A stretch of 64,000 bases of DNA from Chryseobacterium sp. W4I1 (GCF_030816115.1 NZ_JAUSXQ010000001.1:3410001-3474000); one strand, 5' to 3'. Positions 9,226 to 18,199 are shown, numbered from the stretch's first letter. Numbers and translations: made by a program. The notes: generated by a model not told the origin, from the sequence alone.

Positions 9226-9983
9226 TGAAGTTATCAGTCTGTTATATTGTTTTTAATGGAGAGAGAATCATTGAGAAAAGTATCAATAGCATTTACCAAA
9301 TAGCTGATGAGATTATTATCGTTGATTCTTTTTCCACAGACAAAACTGAGGAAATCTGTACCGGGTTTCCGAAAGTAAAATTTATCCAGAAAAAATTTCA
9401 CGGCTTCGGCTGTCAGAAAAACTATACCCTGTCAGAAGCTTCGGGAGAATGGATCTTATTCCTGGATTCTGATGAGGTTCCGGATGAAACAGCTGTAAAT
9501 GCTATCAACAACATTTTAAAGAGCACTGATCCTCCTTATAAAGTATATGAGATCCATTTCAACAATATCCTGTTGAGAAAAACCATTAAATATGGTGGCT
9601 GGGGCAATGTATGGCGAGAAAGGTTCTTCAAAAAAGGCCATGGAAAATATTCTGACGACCTGGTACATGAATGCTTTATCACAGAAGATAAAAAAGGAAA
9701 GCTACCGGGACACATCGACCATTACACCTATAAAAGTATAGCCCATCATATTGAAAAGATCAATAACTATACCCAATTAATGGCAGAAAAAAAGGTTTCC
9801 AACGGAAAAACAGTATCTCTTTTCAAGATGATATTTTCACCTTTTTTTGATTTCATGAAAAACTATTTTTTCAAACTGGGTTTTCTGGATGGTATTGCAG
9901 GATTTTACATTTCCATTACCGGTGCCTTTTACACATTCCTGAAATATGTAAAAATCAACGAGATCCTTAAATTCAGAAAATAA
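9225..9983 (+). CDS. family 2 glycosyltransferase, WaaE/KdtX-like
   Basis: The 252-residue GT-A type enzyme has the N-terminal nucleotide-sugar fold (VCYIVFNGERIIEKSI), then IIVDSFSTDKT and the DxD-type motif FLDSDEVP. The segment KFHGFGCQKNYTL is typical of the WaaE/KdtX group, which adds glucose to lipopolysaccharide core heptose. The C-terminal part contains hydrophobic stretches that may associate with the inner membrane. It overlaps rocD by 1 nt and opens a run of surface-glycan genes, so a role in lipopolysaccharide core or surface-glycan assembly is likely. The sugar and acceptor cannot be told from sequence. Confidence 0.9.
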   Translation: MKLSVCYIVFNGERIIEKSINSIYQIADEIIIVDSFSTDKTEEICTGFPKVKFIQKKFHGFGCQKNYTLSEASGEWILFLDSDEVPDETAVNAINNILKSTDPPYKVYEIHFNNILLRKTIKYGGWGNVWRERFFKKGHGKYSDDLVHECFITEDKKGKLPGHIDHYTYKSIAHHIEKINNYTQLMAEKKVSNGKTVSLFKMIFSPFFDFMKNYFFKLGFLDGIAGFYISITGAFYTFLKYVKINEILKFRK

Positions 9984-10005
9984 TTTTTAAATATTCAAAC
10001 CCATA

Positions 10006-10188
10006 TCAGCCGGAATACCAATCAATTGTATCATCCGGCTTTTCTTTATCTAAAAATAAATGGTAATGGATAGCCGGATATTGTATGTTGATCTTTTTAA
10101 ACCCCAGCTTAACATTCTTTTCTTTAATTTTATCAATGGCTGTTCAGTTCTTTACCTCTTATTTTAATGTATTTTTAAGTTCCTGCAT
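10006..10188 (-). pseudogene. remnant of a small minus-strand gene
   Basis: On the minus strand, an ATG at 10188 opens MQELKNTLK, then TAA (10161-10159) and TGA (10146-10144) interrupt the same frame. The frame continues as TAIDKIKEKNVKLGFKKI and on to IDWYSG and a stop at 10006. The composition of the last 45 codons looks like real protein, with an amphipathic Lys/Ile-rich stretch. No family is recognised. It is best read as a decayed gene inside the 373-nt gap between two plus-strand polysaccharide genes. Confidence 0.4.
10008..10044 (+). terminator. possible terminator after the WaaE-like gene
   Basis: AGCCGGA (10008-10014) pairs with TCCGGCT (10034-10040), and an inner ATAC/GTAT pair extends the stem. 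TTTC follows, giving only a short U tract. It overlaps the 3' end of the minus-strand remnant, so the symmetry may be coincidental. Confidence 0.4.
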
Positions 10189-10200
10189 TCAATAATTAAT

Positions 10201-10208
10201 TAAATTTG
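10201..10208 (+). promoter_or_regulatory. possible -7 box upstream of the polysaccharide deacetylase
   Basis: TAAATTTG matches TAnnTTTG. It would give an unusually long 5' leader of about 140 nt before the ATG at 10357; the interval holds no other gene. Confidence 0.35.
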
Positions 10209-10356
10209 AAGGTTGTAACAAATGTATATTTATACAGACTTATAGTATATAATCAGACAATCAATTAGTCATTAAATAAACAATAGAATGATTGGGGCTA
10301 TCATTAATTTCCAGGGATAAATTTCAGAAATTAACAGCTCCACAATTCAGATAACC

Positions 10357-11100
10357 ATGCTCAGATTTGTTAAAAGGACACTTGGATTTTTAAGCACAGA
10401 AAGCGTCCGCATCCTCATGTATCATAAAGTTCTGCCGGAGAAAGAAATCCCTGGTAAAGACTCTCTGACCGTTTCTACAGAAAATTTGGAAACGCAGTTG
10501 CAATACATCAAAAACAATTATAACACACTGTTTTTCAGCGAACTGGAAGCCAATAAAAAGCAAACAAACAAACTCATACTGACCTTTGATGACGGCTATC
10601 TGAATAACCGGCAATACCTTATTCCTTTGCTGGAAAAATACAGACTGAAAGCGACGATCTTCATTCCAACCGGGCTTATCCAGAACGATACTGCAGATGA
10701 AAGCCGCAATATGATGACATTTGAAGAGATCAGATCACTTAATCCTGAATTTGTTGAAATTGCTCTGCATAGCCATTCCCACAGCAATTATTCACAAATC
10801 TCGCTGCAGGAAGCAGAAAATGATCTTCAGGAAAACATCCGTACTCTCGAAGAAAAACAAATTACTTTTACCAAAGTACTGGCCTACCCTTATGGTAAAT
10901 TTCCAAAAAAAGGAGAACAGAAAAAAGAATTCTTTGCCATGCTGAAAAAAGCAGGAATTACTTCTGCAGTGCGTATCGGAAATAATATTGCATATTATCC
11001 GTGGCAGAATAATTTTGAGATCAAAAGGATAGATATTAAAGGAGGCGACAGTTTTGATGTATTTAAATGGAAATTAAGACTGGGAAAGATCAAACTTTAA
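10357..11100 (+). CDS. polysaccharide deacetylase family protein (NodB-like)
   Basis: The 247-residue protein has the NodB homology domain of carbohydrate esterase family 4. The motif LTFDDGYLNN near residue 74 carries the catalytic and metal-binding Asp pair, and ALHSHSHSNYS near residue 133 carries the metal-binding His pair. Such enzymes remove N-acetyl groups from glycans. No signal peptide is evident, which fits a cytoplasmic or membrane-face role on lipid-linked intermediates. It converges tail-to-tail with the next glycosyltransferase, the two genes overlapping by 4 nt. Its place in the polysaccharide cluster supports surface-glycan modification. Confidence 0.9.
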   Translation: MLRFVKRTLGFLSTESVRILMYHKVLPEKEIPGKDSLTVSTENLETQLQYIKNNYNTLFFSELEANKKQTNKLILTFDDGYLNNRQYLIPLLEKYRLKATIFIPTGLIQNDTADESRNMMTFEEIRSLNPEFVEIALHSHSHSNYSQISLQEAENDLQENIRTLEEKQITFTKVLAYPYGKFPKKGEQKKEFFAMLKKAGITSAVRIGNNIAYYPWQNNFEIKRIDIKGGDSFDVFKWKLRLGKIKL

Positions 11101-12176
11101 TTCAGAAGCTCTCCATATAATTTTTCATAAGCTCCAGCCATCTCACGGTACCCAAATTTTAAGGCTCTTTCTCTTAACTTCAGTGCATATTCATCAGTTT
11201 TGGCGCCATACGTCTGCATTCCGTGGGCATATACCTGTTGCATATCTTCAGGCGAAAAATCGTCAAAATAAAAAGCCAAATCTCCCCCAATCTCCGGGAG
11301 GCTGGTCAGACGGCTTAAAAACACAGGCTTACCAAAATACATGGCTTCTACTGGTGGGATTCCAAAGCCTTCTGCCAAAGATGGATGACAGTAAGATTCA
11401 CAATGCTGGATAAGAAAATATTTCTCATCATTATCTATATTTTCAAGAATATGTACTCTATTTTCCAGTCCTAAAGCCTTGATTTTTTCTAAAAACCTCT
11501 CTTTATAAGCAGATTTTGCAGAGGAAGTTATCAACACAAGCTCCTTATCATTTTTTGAAATAAGATCCAGCAGGACTTCCTGATTTTTTTTAGGGAAAAG
11601 TACGCCGATATTTAAAATATACTTCTTCCCGATAAAGCTGTATGTTGTTTTAGAATTAAATTCTGTATTATTGGGAAATATCAGTCCATTATAAATCACC
11701 TCTACCCTTACTTTATTTTTTAAAGAAAAAAGATTTTTATTTTTGATAAAATCATCTTTCACAAATTCAGAGATACAAACAACCGCATCTGCATTTCCAA
11801 TATTTTTCTGAACGAGTTTTGTGCTTTTTTCCACTTTTTGTTTCGGACTTCCATCATGCAAAAAATTAAGATCATGGAGGGTCACCACCTTTTTCTGCTC
11901 TTTTTTTATGGTATAAAAATAACGGGAAAGCTGATGAGCAGTATGAATCAGAGCAAAAGAGCCGGTACTAAAAGAGAATTTCTTGTGCCAAAACTTCCAA
12001 TTGATGATTTTAAAGTTTTTTTTCGTGTGTGGAATATTTTTTTTCGGACCAAAAAGAGTATACTCAAAATCAGACGTTTTTTCATCTAATCCCTTTATTA
12101 ATGAAACACATACGTTGGCAATTCCCGACTTCGGGTACTTTAATCTTTCAGCATCAATAAGGATTTTTTTTTCCAT
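11097..12176 (-). CDS. family 4 glycosyltransferase (GT-B)
   Basis: The GT-B fold is shown by the C-terminal nucleotide-sugar domain: KYILNIGVLFPKKNQEVLLD, then CHPSLAEGFGIPPVEAMYFGKPV with the E-x7-E type signature near the end. The N-terminal acceptor domain begins ILIDAERLKYPKSGIANV. I place the start at ATG 12176 (359 residues), because a -7 box (12195-12202) abuts the upstream ATG at 12194 and would leave it without a leader. It is the only minus-strand gene in the polysaccharide cluster. Substrate is unknown. Confidence 0.9.
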   Translation of the reverse strand: MEKKILIDAERLKYPKSGIANVCVSLIKGLDEKTSDFEYTLFGPKKNIPHTKKNFKIINWKFWHKKFSFSTGSFALIHTAHQLSRYFYTIKKEQKKVVTLHDLNFLHDGSPKQKVEKSTKLVQKNIGNADAVVCISEFVKDDFIKNKNLFSLKNKVRVEVIYNGLIFPNNTEFNSKTTYSFIGKKYILNIGVLFPKKNQEVLLDLISKNDKELVLITSSAKSAYKERFLEKIKALGLENRVHILENIDNDEKYFLIQHCESYCHPSLAEGFGIPPVEAMYFGKPVFLSRLTSLPEIGGDLAFYFDDFSPEDMQQVYAHGMQTYGAKTDEYALKLRERALKFGYREMAGAYEKLYGELLN

Positions 12177-12194
12177 TTCAGTCAGGCTTTGCAT

Positions 12195-12202
12195 CAAAAA
12201 TA
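12195..12202 (-). promoter_or_regulatory. minus-strand -7 box for the GT4 gene
   Basis: On the minus strand this reads TATTTTTG, a match to TAnnTTTG. It lies 18 nt before ATG 12176 and touches ATG 12194, which decides the start of the minus-strand glycosyltransferase. Confidence 0.55.
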
Positions 12203-12223
12203 TAAATTTAAATATGAAATTTT

Positions 12224-12231
12224 TATTTTTG
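12224..12231 (+). promoter_or_regulatory. plus-strand -7 box, possibly leaderless transcript
   Basis: TATTTTTG matches TAnnTTTG and ends only 4 nt before the ATG at 12236. Transcription starting about 6 nt after such a box would begin at or near the start codon. It forms a divergent pair with the minus-strand box 21 bp away. Confidence 0.55.
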
Positions 12232-12235
12232 CAGT

Positions 12236-13213
12236 ATGAAAATTTGTTTAATCAGCTTCGATTTCTGGCATTACGACGAGCACATAGTTGAAAAACTGAG
12301 TGATAGAGGCATTCAAGCGTGTCACATCAACATCGGAGCCTTTACTCACAAAAATACCGGGGAGCGTATAAAAAACACTTTCAGTAAGATTTTTCTGGGT
12401 AAAAACCCGAAACATCACAAAAGACAAAGTTTCATACTGGAATCTCTGGAAAAAATAGGAAAACAGGATCAGATCCTCGTCATTAATCCTGAAGCTATTG
12501 AAGAGGAGATCCATAAGAAGATCCGGGAATATGCTGACCGCAATATTGCTTATCTTTATGACAGTATGGCCAGAAACCCAGCCACTCATCTCCTTCATTA
12601 TTTCGACACTACATTTTCTTTCGATGATGAGGATGTGAAAAATTTTGGATTTGAAAAAATTACGAATTACAATTATCTTGATCATGTTCCGGCTGACAAA
12701 CAACATCCAAAGCTGGATCTGTTCTATATTACGTCTTATGACCAGAAAAGATTGACCGCTTTAAATCTGCTGATCAACAGGCTACATCCTCTGAAAATAA
12801 AATTTCAGGTATACATTGCCGGAAAGAAAGGCTGGAAAAATAAGCTGAACCAGATTTTTGACAAAAAGAATATTGAAATTTTAAAATTCGGAAGAAAAAA
12901 AATACCTCATCACGCACTTCCTTCCTATTATAGAAATACCAAAGTCATTCTCGACCTGATGCGTGCAGACCAGACAGGATTAAGTTTCAGGATATTCGAA
13001 GCAATGGCTCTGGAAAAAAAGGTGATTACAGATAATCCTACGATAAAGACCTACGATTTTTATAATCCTCATAATATTTTGGTGCTGGATAAGAATTTCC
13101 GTAATGTAAAAAAAGATTTTTTCAGGACACCATACGAAAAGCTGCCGGAAGAAGTTTATTATAAGTACACTCTGGACAATTGGGTGGATACTGTCTTTAA
13201 ACTGAATTCATGA
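12236..13213 (+). CDS. glycosyltransferase, CgeB-like GT-B type
   Basis: The 325-residue protein starts KICLISFDFWHYDEHIVEKL and shows a GT-B-like C-terminal half: KFQVYIAGKKGWKNK, then YYRNTKVILDLMRADQTG and FRIFEAMALEKKVIT, where the Glu of the family signature sits. This arrangement is like the CgeB/YkvP group of glycosyltransferases. It begins the plus-strand run 12236-18162, and its stop overlaps the next start in ATGA. The donor and acceptor are unknown. Confidence 0.8.
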   Translation: MKICLISFDFWHYDEHIVEKLSDRGIQACHINIGAFTHKNTGERIKNTFSKIFLGKNPKHHKRQSFILESLEKIGKQDQILVINPEAIEEEIHKKIREYADRNIAYLYDSMARNPATHLLHYFDTTFSFDDEDVKNFGFEKITNYNYLDHVPADKQHPKLDLFYITSYDQKRLTALNLLINRLHPLKIKFQVYIAGKKGWKNKLNQIFDKKNIEILKFGRKKIPHHALPSYYRNTKVILDLMRADQTGLSFRIFEAMALEKKVITDNPTIKTYDFYNPHNILVLDKNFRNVKKDFFRTPYEKLPEEVYYKYTLDNWVDTVFKLNS

Positions 13214-14397
13214 AAGAAATAAAAAATGTGCTGATCGTAACCCGGGAATATCAATGTTCCCAAACTCCCAAAATAGGAGGCACGGGTGTTTTTTACAAAA
13301 ACTTATGTTCAGAACTTATCAAAAAAGGGATCTCAGTACATGTTTTCCTGGTCTCAAAATTTGCATTTGAAATTGAGGAAGAGGGTGTGAAAATTCATTC
13401 TGTTAAAGATATTTTTAAAGCAAATCCAATTCTGGAACTGGTAAGGTCATTTACAGGAAAAGTAAAAGCACTGGAACAGTTTCATTTTAAGACTTATCTA
13501 TTCGAGAAAAAAATTATTTCAGATAAAATAAATACCTGGATCAGAAAAAACAATCTTCATTTCGATATTGCAGAAACCCATGATTTTGACGGAATGGCTC
13601 TTTCTATCCCAAAGGAAATTCCTTATGTGATCAGGTGCCATGGTTCATGGTCTGTACTGGAAAAATATTTTGGATATAAAAAAGTCCATAAAGGAAGAAT
13701 ATTTTGCGAAAAAGAGGCCTTCAAGATCTCAAAAAACATCATTACGATATCCAGATATAATGAGCAGATCAATAAAAGTCTTTTCGCTATTAAAGATCCG
13801 GAATTGATCTACAATGGTATTGATGAAAAATTCTACAGGCCTTTTGAAAACCGGAAAATCATCCCTAAATCTATTTTTTATTTGGGAAACGTTTCTTTTG
13901 AAAAAGGAGCAGAAACGGTTATTCATGCATTCATTCAACTTAAAAAAGATTATCCTGAGGCTTCGCTGCACTTCATAGGAAACCCTAATCATTACCCTAC
14001 TTACATTACAGAGACTATTCCAGATCCTGAAACCAGGAATGCCATCTATTTCTACGGAAATAAATCAGGGAAGGAAATCGTAAAGCTTATTAACCAGGCA
14101 GAGACCGTATGCTTCCCCTCCAAAGGTGAAAATTTTAGCTTATCTTTGCTTGAAGTAATGGCCATGCAAAAAGCGGTTGTATGTTCTGCTATAGATTCTT
14201 TTAAAGAGATCATACAGGAACCGGTGAACGGCCTTATTGCTAAGGAAGGCAACTTCCATGAAAAGCTGAGTCTTATTTTTGAAGACGATGATCTGAGGAA
14301 CAGGCTATCATTGAATGCACGACAATTAATAGAATCAAAATTCGGTATTGATAAAATGGTGGATAAAACCATTAGCTATTACCAGTCAATCAAATAA
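13210..14397 (+). CDS. family 4 glycosyltransferase
   Basis: The 395-residue GT-B enzyme has the glycine-rich N-terminal loop PKIGGTGVFYKNLCSEL and the C-terminal donor-binding region SIFYLGNVSFEKGAETVIHA. The signature VCFPSKGENFSLSLLEVMAM follows, with both Glu residues of the E-x7-E motif region. The start overlaps the previous gene by 4 nt (ATGA), implying translational coupling. Together with its neighbours it most likely adds sugars to a surface polysaccharide or O-antigen. Specificity cannot be read from the sequence. Confidence 0.92.
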   Translation: MKEIKNVLIVTREYQCSQTPKIGGTGVFYKNLCSELIKKGISVHVFLVSKFAFEIEEEGVKIHSVKDIFKANPILELVRSFTGKVKALEQFHFKTYLFEKKIISDKINTWIRKNNLHFDIAETHDFDGMALSIPKEIPYVIRCHGSWSVLEKYFGYKKVHKGRIFCEKEAFKISKNIITISRYNEQINKSLFAIKDPELIYNGIDEKFYRPFENRKIIPKSIFYLGNVSFEKGAETVIHAFIQLKKDYPEASLHFIGNPNHYPTYITETIPDPETRNAIYFYGNKSGKEIVKLINQAETVCFPSKGENFSLSLLEVMAMQKAVVCSAIDSFKEIIQEPVNGLIAKEGNFHEKLSLIFEDDDLRNRLSLNARQLIESKFGIDKMVDKTISYYQSIK

Positions 14398-14432
14398 ATA
14401 AGTGTATTTAACAGGAAACCGCAACTGAATTT

Positions 14433-14451
14433 CTTAGGTTATCCTAAGTTT
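14433..14451 (+). terminator. weak hairpin between glycosyltransferase genes
   Basis: CTTAGG (14433-14438) pairs with CCTAAG (14443-14448) around a TTAT loop and is followed by TTTT broken by AG. With a 6-bp stem it is at most an attenuator; it lies 10 nt before the GT61 ATG. Confidence 0.25.
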
Positions 14452-14457
14452 TAGAAT

Positions 14458-15690
14458 ATGAATGCAAAGGAACAAATTGAGAATCTAGAAAAAGAGCTTA
14501 AAGCACTTAGGAAAAAATATTATATCAAGTCTTTTTTCAGAAAAGCAAAAAGGCTTGTGACAGATTTCCTGCCTCTGGATTCTATACCATCTGAATACTG
14601 TACAGAAAGAATTAAGGTAAGTGAAAAACAGGAGGCAGAGCTTTTTCTGCCTAAAACGTTTGGTGCTCTTCAGGTTTCTGTAAAGACACCTAAAAATTCC
14701 GTAGAGATCCTTGCTCTTCAGAATGTGCTGTGCATTCCCAATTCCACGTATTTTTTAGATTTAAAAAAGGAAAAAATCTTTTATGAAAAGTGGCATGATG
14801 ATGACAGGACCATTTATGTTTATAATACAAACAATTTGATGCAGCATTCTATGACTCTTGCAAAGGTCAAGAATCATAAGAATGTTTACTATGATGAAGA
14901 AGCTATTTTTCTGGGCGGAACTTTCACCTTCAATTATTATCATTTTCTGGTAGATATTTTATCTAAGGTTGAATTTTTCCAGCATATTCCTGATGCAAAA
15001 AATAAACTGATCATCATAGATGAAGACGTACAGAAGGTTGAAAATCTGAAAGATCTTTTGATGTTCTTTCTCAAAGATTATAAAATTCTATTTTTAAGTC
15101 ATGAAAAAAATTACTACCAGTTTAAAAAGCTGTGGCATATCACGAGCACGAATTATGCTGTTCCCAACATTATGCCCGGCGAAAATTATGAAGTAGGATT
15201 TGCTAAAATGTCAAAATCTTCTCTTCAATACCTAAGAAAAACGGCGTTTGATAATTTGGATCTTACTAAAGTCCGCATCAAGCCTGTTAAAAAAATCTTT
15301 ATTTCCAGAAGATCTCAATATAGAAAATATAACGAGGAAGAAATCTTCGGAATAGCAAAAAAATATGGTTTTGAAGAAGTCTTTTTTGAAGACCTGAACA
15401 TCCACGAGCAAATCTACCTGGTCAACAATGCTGAATATATTATCGGTCCAAGCGGCGCAGCCTGGACGAATGTTCTGTTTGCCAACCCCGGAGCAAAAGG
15501 TCTTTCCTGGTTCAGTGCAGTGTGGGGAGATTTTGCCATCTTCTCTACTCTGGCGGCAGAAGTGAAGTTTGATCTTTATTTTTACATCTACCCACAGGAT
15601 CACGAAGGTTTCCATGAGGATTATAGGCTGGATCCTGAAGTTTTCCGTGAGTATATGGATAAACTAATCAATAAGGAAGATACAGCTTAA
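14458..15690 (+). CDS. family 61 glycosyltransferase
   Basis: The 410-residue protein begins with a short coiled coil (KEQIENLEKELKALRKKY) and has the GT61/DUF563 core. That core shows GGTFTFNYYHFLVDILSK, then KIFISRRSQYRKYNEEEI and finally YIIGPSGAAWTNVLFANPG with the conserved Gly-Pro-Gly/Ser-Ala stretch. GT61 members transfer xylose, GlcNAc or similar sugars; bacterial members are found in capsule and O-antigen clusters. The gene follows the GT4 gene by 60 nt in the same direction. Confidence 0.9.
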   Translation: MNAKEQIENLEKELKALRKKYYIKSFFRKAKRLVTDFLPLDSIPSEYCTERIKVSEKQEAELFLPKTFGALQVSVKTPKNSVEILALQNVLCIPNSTYFLDLKKEKIFYEKWHDDDRTIYVYNTNNLMQHSMTLAKVKNHKNVYYDEEAIFLGGTFTFNYYHFLVDILSKVEFFQHIPDAKNKLIIIDEDVQKVENLKDLLMFFLKDYKILFLSHEKNYYQFKKLWHITSTNYAVPNIMPGENYEVGFAKMSKSSLQYLRKTAFDNLDLTKVRIKPVKKIFISRRSQYRKYNEEEIFGIAKKYGFEEVFFEDLNIHEQIYLVNNAEYIIGPSGAAWTNVLFANPGAKGLSWFSAVWGDFAIFSTLAAEVKFDLYFYIYPQDHEGFHEDYRLDPEVFREYMDKLINKEDTA

Positions 15691-15710
15691 TCAGATGATC
15701 ATTACAACGT

Positions 15711-17006
15711 ATGAATTCAGTCCCTACTCTTAGAAAACAGATTTTCTCGTACGGAATATTATTTTTATCCATTTTATATCTTGCCTTCATAAGTGTCTAT
15801 TCTATTAATCAGGTTGATTTAGGATTTCAATTATCTGCAGTAGGAAGGTTAAAAGCCGGGCAGGCTATCTATAAGGATTTTGATTTTATCCGTCCTTTTT
15901 TCGGGATTATTTTCTGGGACTGCCTTCTAAGGTTTATTCCGCAAAATTTTGATTATTTAATCTTATTGTCAAGAATTCTTGTTATTGCGGAAAGCTTTAT
16001 AATCTGCCATGTGATCCAGAGAATTATTTTTGACAGGAAAGATCTGCAGACTACTGTATTCCTTGTATTATGTTTTCTTCATACCTTCCCTCTGATGCCA
16101 TGGCATACCATAGACGGAATTTTTTTTTCAGTGTTTGCCATCCTGTTTTATAAAAAAAAATGGTACCTGAGTTCCCTTATTTTTATTGTATTTGCAGCCC
16201 TTACCAAACAGTCATTTGTAGTTTTTGGACTCGGGGCATCAGTATTTGTACTGATTGATCTGTTTAAAAAATTTACAATCAGAAAAGAAGATTTATACCT
16301 GTTTGTTCCTTCACTGATATTTTTACTCGCTGTACTGATTCAATACCAAATTTTTGAAAATTTCGGCTTATTTGTCGAACAGGTTTTACAATCACCTTCT
16401 ACTTCCTACCTTTATGATGGCTGCATAGCTCCTTATCTTTTTTTTGATAAAAACTTTCACACTATCCTTTATATTCTTTCATTAATCCTTGTCTATTTTT
16501 TAAATATCAAAAGAACAGTCTTTGAAACAATACTGGTTGTCATACTGCCTTTGTTTATTATCTATCCTTTTTTTAATGACGGATTATTCAAAGGAGTGTA
16601 TGTGCTATATATGCTGTTGTTTGTTTTATTTTTAAAATATGAACGACAGAATAAATTTATATTTTTAATGCTGTTCCTTGGGTGGAGTTCATCTATTTCC
16701 TGGGGATACAATACTCCTCTATTCTTTATTTTAATTCTTCTTTACAGGTTCATAGAAAAGCAGGATCGGTTTTTCATCCCTGTATGGGCAATCACATTAA
16801 CTATTTTTTCAGTATACAGAATAAAATATCCTTATTCTTCAGACAGTCTTACCTCTAAACATATTTTTATTAAAAACGTTCCGGCAGTGTCAGGATTACT
16901 GGTTTCAGAAAAAGAATATACTTATATAAAAGAAGCACAGCAGATCAATAAAAAGCACAGAGATGTTATATTTTCTGCCTGCCTCTCCCCTTCTGGATAT
17001 TATTAA
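15711..17006 (+). CDS. polytopic membrane protein of the polysaccharide cluster, frameshifted at its end
   Basis: The 431-residue product has about ten hydrophobic segments. An N-terminal loop with VDLGFQLSAVGRLKAGQAIYKDFDFIRPFFG resembles that of membrane glycosyltransferases of the GT39/GT83-like or PMT type. The last residues after FSACLS are out of frame: removing one C from the CCCC run at 16987-16990 restores a reading frame that goes on as LLDIINASFPDRASWEI to 17223. The intact protein would have about 503 residues, with a soluble C-terminal domain. It probably acts on lipid-linked sugars at the inner membrane, although no catalytic motif proves it. Confidence 0.75.
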   Translation: MNSVPTLRKQIFSYGILFLSILYLAFISVYSINQVDLGFQLSAVGRLKAGQAIYKDFDFIRPFFGIIFWDCLLRFIPQNFDYLILLSRILVIAESFIICHVIQRIIFDRKDLQTTVFLVLCFLHTFPLMPWHTIDGIFFSVFAILFYKKKWYLSSLIFIVFAALTKQSFVVFGLGASVFVLIDLFKKFTIRKEDLYLFVPSLIFLLAVLIQYQIFENFGLFVEQVLQSPSTSYLYDGCIAPYLFFDKNFHTILYILSLILVYFLNIKRTVFETILVVILPLFIIYPFFNDGLFKGVYVLYMLLFVLFLKYERQNKFIFLMLFLGWSSSISWGYNTPLFFILILLYRFIEKQDRFFIPVWAITLTIFSVYRIKYPYSSDSLTSKHIFIKNVPAVSGLLVSEKEYTYIKEAQQINKKHRDVIFSACLSPSGYY

Positions 17007-17223
17007 TGCAAGCTTCCCTGACCGGGCCTCATGGGAGATCGATATTGAATATCCAAGCTGGAGAAACGACTTTAAAAGACTAAAGAACAACACCATAGCG
17101 GTAGACAATAATCTTTTTGTAAATTATAAAGAAGGCTTTTTTATCAGTTCCATCACCCTTGAGCTGATGAAACACAAAAAAATAATTGAAAAAACTGAAA
17201 ACTTTACGGTGTACAGTAATTAA
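16963..17223 (+). CDS. C-terminal part of the frameshifted membrane protein
   Basis: This 86-codon frame starts at a fortuitous ATG inside the membrane protein gene and is read +1 relative to it. From LLDIINASFPDRASWEI onward it has the character of a soluble extracytoplasmic domain (NNTIAVDNNLFVNYKEGFF) and continues the upstream protein if one C of the run at 16987-16990 is dropped. It is therefore best taken as the tail of the 15711 gene, not as an independent gene. Confidence 0.6.
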   Translation: MLYFLPASPLLDIINASFPDRASWEIDIEYPSWRNDFKRLKNNTIAVDNNLFVNYKEGFFISSITLELMKHKKIIEKTENFTVYSN

Positions 17224-17256
17224 ATTCGTCCCATCTAAAATCAGTATATTTAAATA

Positions 17257-18162
17257 ATGAATAACCCGCCGCTTGTCAGTCTTATCATTATCACGATGAA
17301 TCATGAAAAGTTCATTGAACAGGCATGCCAGTCTGCCATTTCTCAGACCTACCCCAATTATGAAATCATTCTGCTGGATAATGCCTCACAGGACAATACA
17401 TTTGAAAAGGCAGAACGGGTACTTTCACAATTCGGCCAGCACTATAAAATGATCCGGAATACTGAAAGTTTTGGAGTAGCTAAAAACATCAACATTGCCG
17501 TTTCAGAGGCTTCGGGAGAATATGTTTCCCTCCTGTCTGGAGACGACTGGTATACAGAAGACAGCCTTGCAGAAAAAGTATCTTATATTCAAGAAAATCC
17601 GGTAGATTTTATTCTTTCCGATGGCTATAAATATTATCAGTCTGAAGATAAAACCACGGATGCATACAGTCCGAAGGAGAAAAAACACGTCATAGAAAGT
17701 CTTACTAATTTCTTTCATGAAAATGTAGCAGAAAATAAAACGGCCAATGTAGGAACGTTTGTAAAAAGAGAAATTCTGACACAACATCCGTTTGATGAAA
17801 ACATCAATACTGAAGACTGGGATATGAATCTAAGGCTTACTTCCAAAGGCTACAGAATTGGATTTATTGACAAAAAGCTCTTCTACTACAGAATTCTTTC
17901 CACCAGTCTTTCCAGAAACTGGAAGCTGATGAAAGATTCGTACGAAAAGGTAACGAATAAATACATTGATTATATAAAAGCTGACAAAGAGCTTTATAAA
18001 AAATACAGGCTTAAGCTTATCCATTTCAAATACGAGATCTTATTATCAGAAACAGATTCTGAATCTGAAAAAGAAAGACTGCAAACCGAATGGAAAAAAG
18101 AAAAGTACAGGATCAAATACAAAAATCCGGTCTTATTTTTTAAACTTATAATGATAAAATAA
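17257..18162 (+). CDS. family 2 glycosyltransferase
   Basis: The 301-residue GT-A enzyme opens with the classic VSLIIITMNHEKFIEQACQS and EIILLDNASQDNTFE. The metal-binding motif follows in LLSGDDWYTEDSLAEK, and a NTEDWDMNLRLTSKG segment corresponds to the acceptor or catalytic base region (ED motif). It is typical of the enzymes that build O-antigen or capsule repeats in the cytoplasm. It closes the plus-strand polysaccharide run and converges with the MACPF gene. Confidence 0.92.
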   Translation: MNNPPLVSLIIITMNHEKFIEQACQSAISQTYPNYEIILLDNASQDNTFEKAERVLSQFGQHYKMIRNTESFGVAKNINIAVSEASGEYVSLLSGDDWYTEDSLAEKVSYIQENPVDFILSDGYKYYQSEDKTTDAYSPKEKKHVIESLTNFFHENVAENKTANVGTFVKREILTQHPFDENINTEDWDMNLRLTSKGYRIGFIDKKLFYYRILSTSLSRNWKLMKDSYEKVTNKYIDYIKADKELYKKYRLKLIHFKYEILLSETDSESEKERLQTEWKKEKYRIKYKNPVLFFKLIMIK

Positions 18163-18199
18163 AAGATGGAGATTAGAGCTTATATAGTTGAGATCATTT

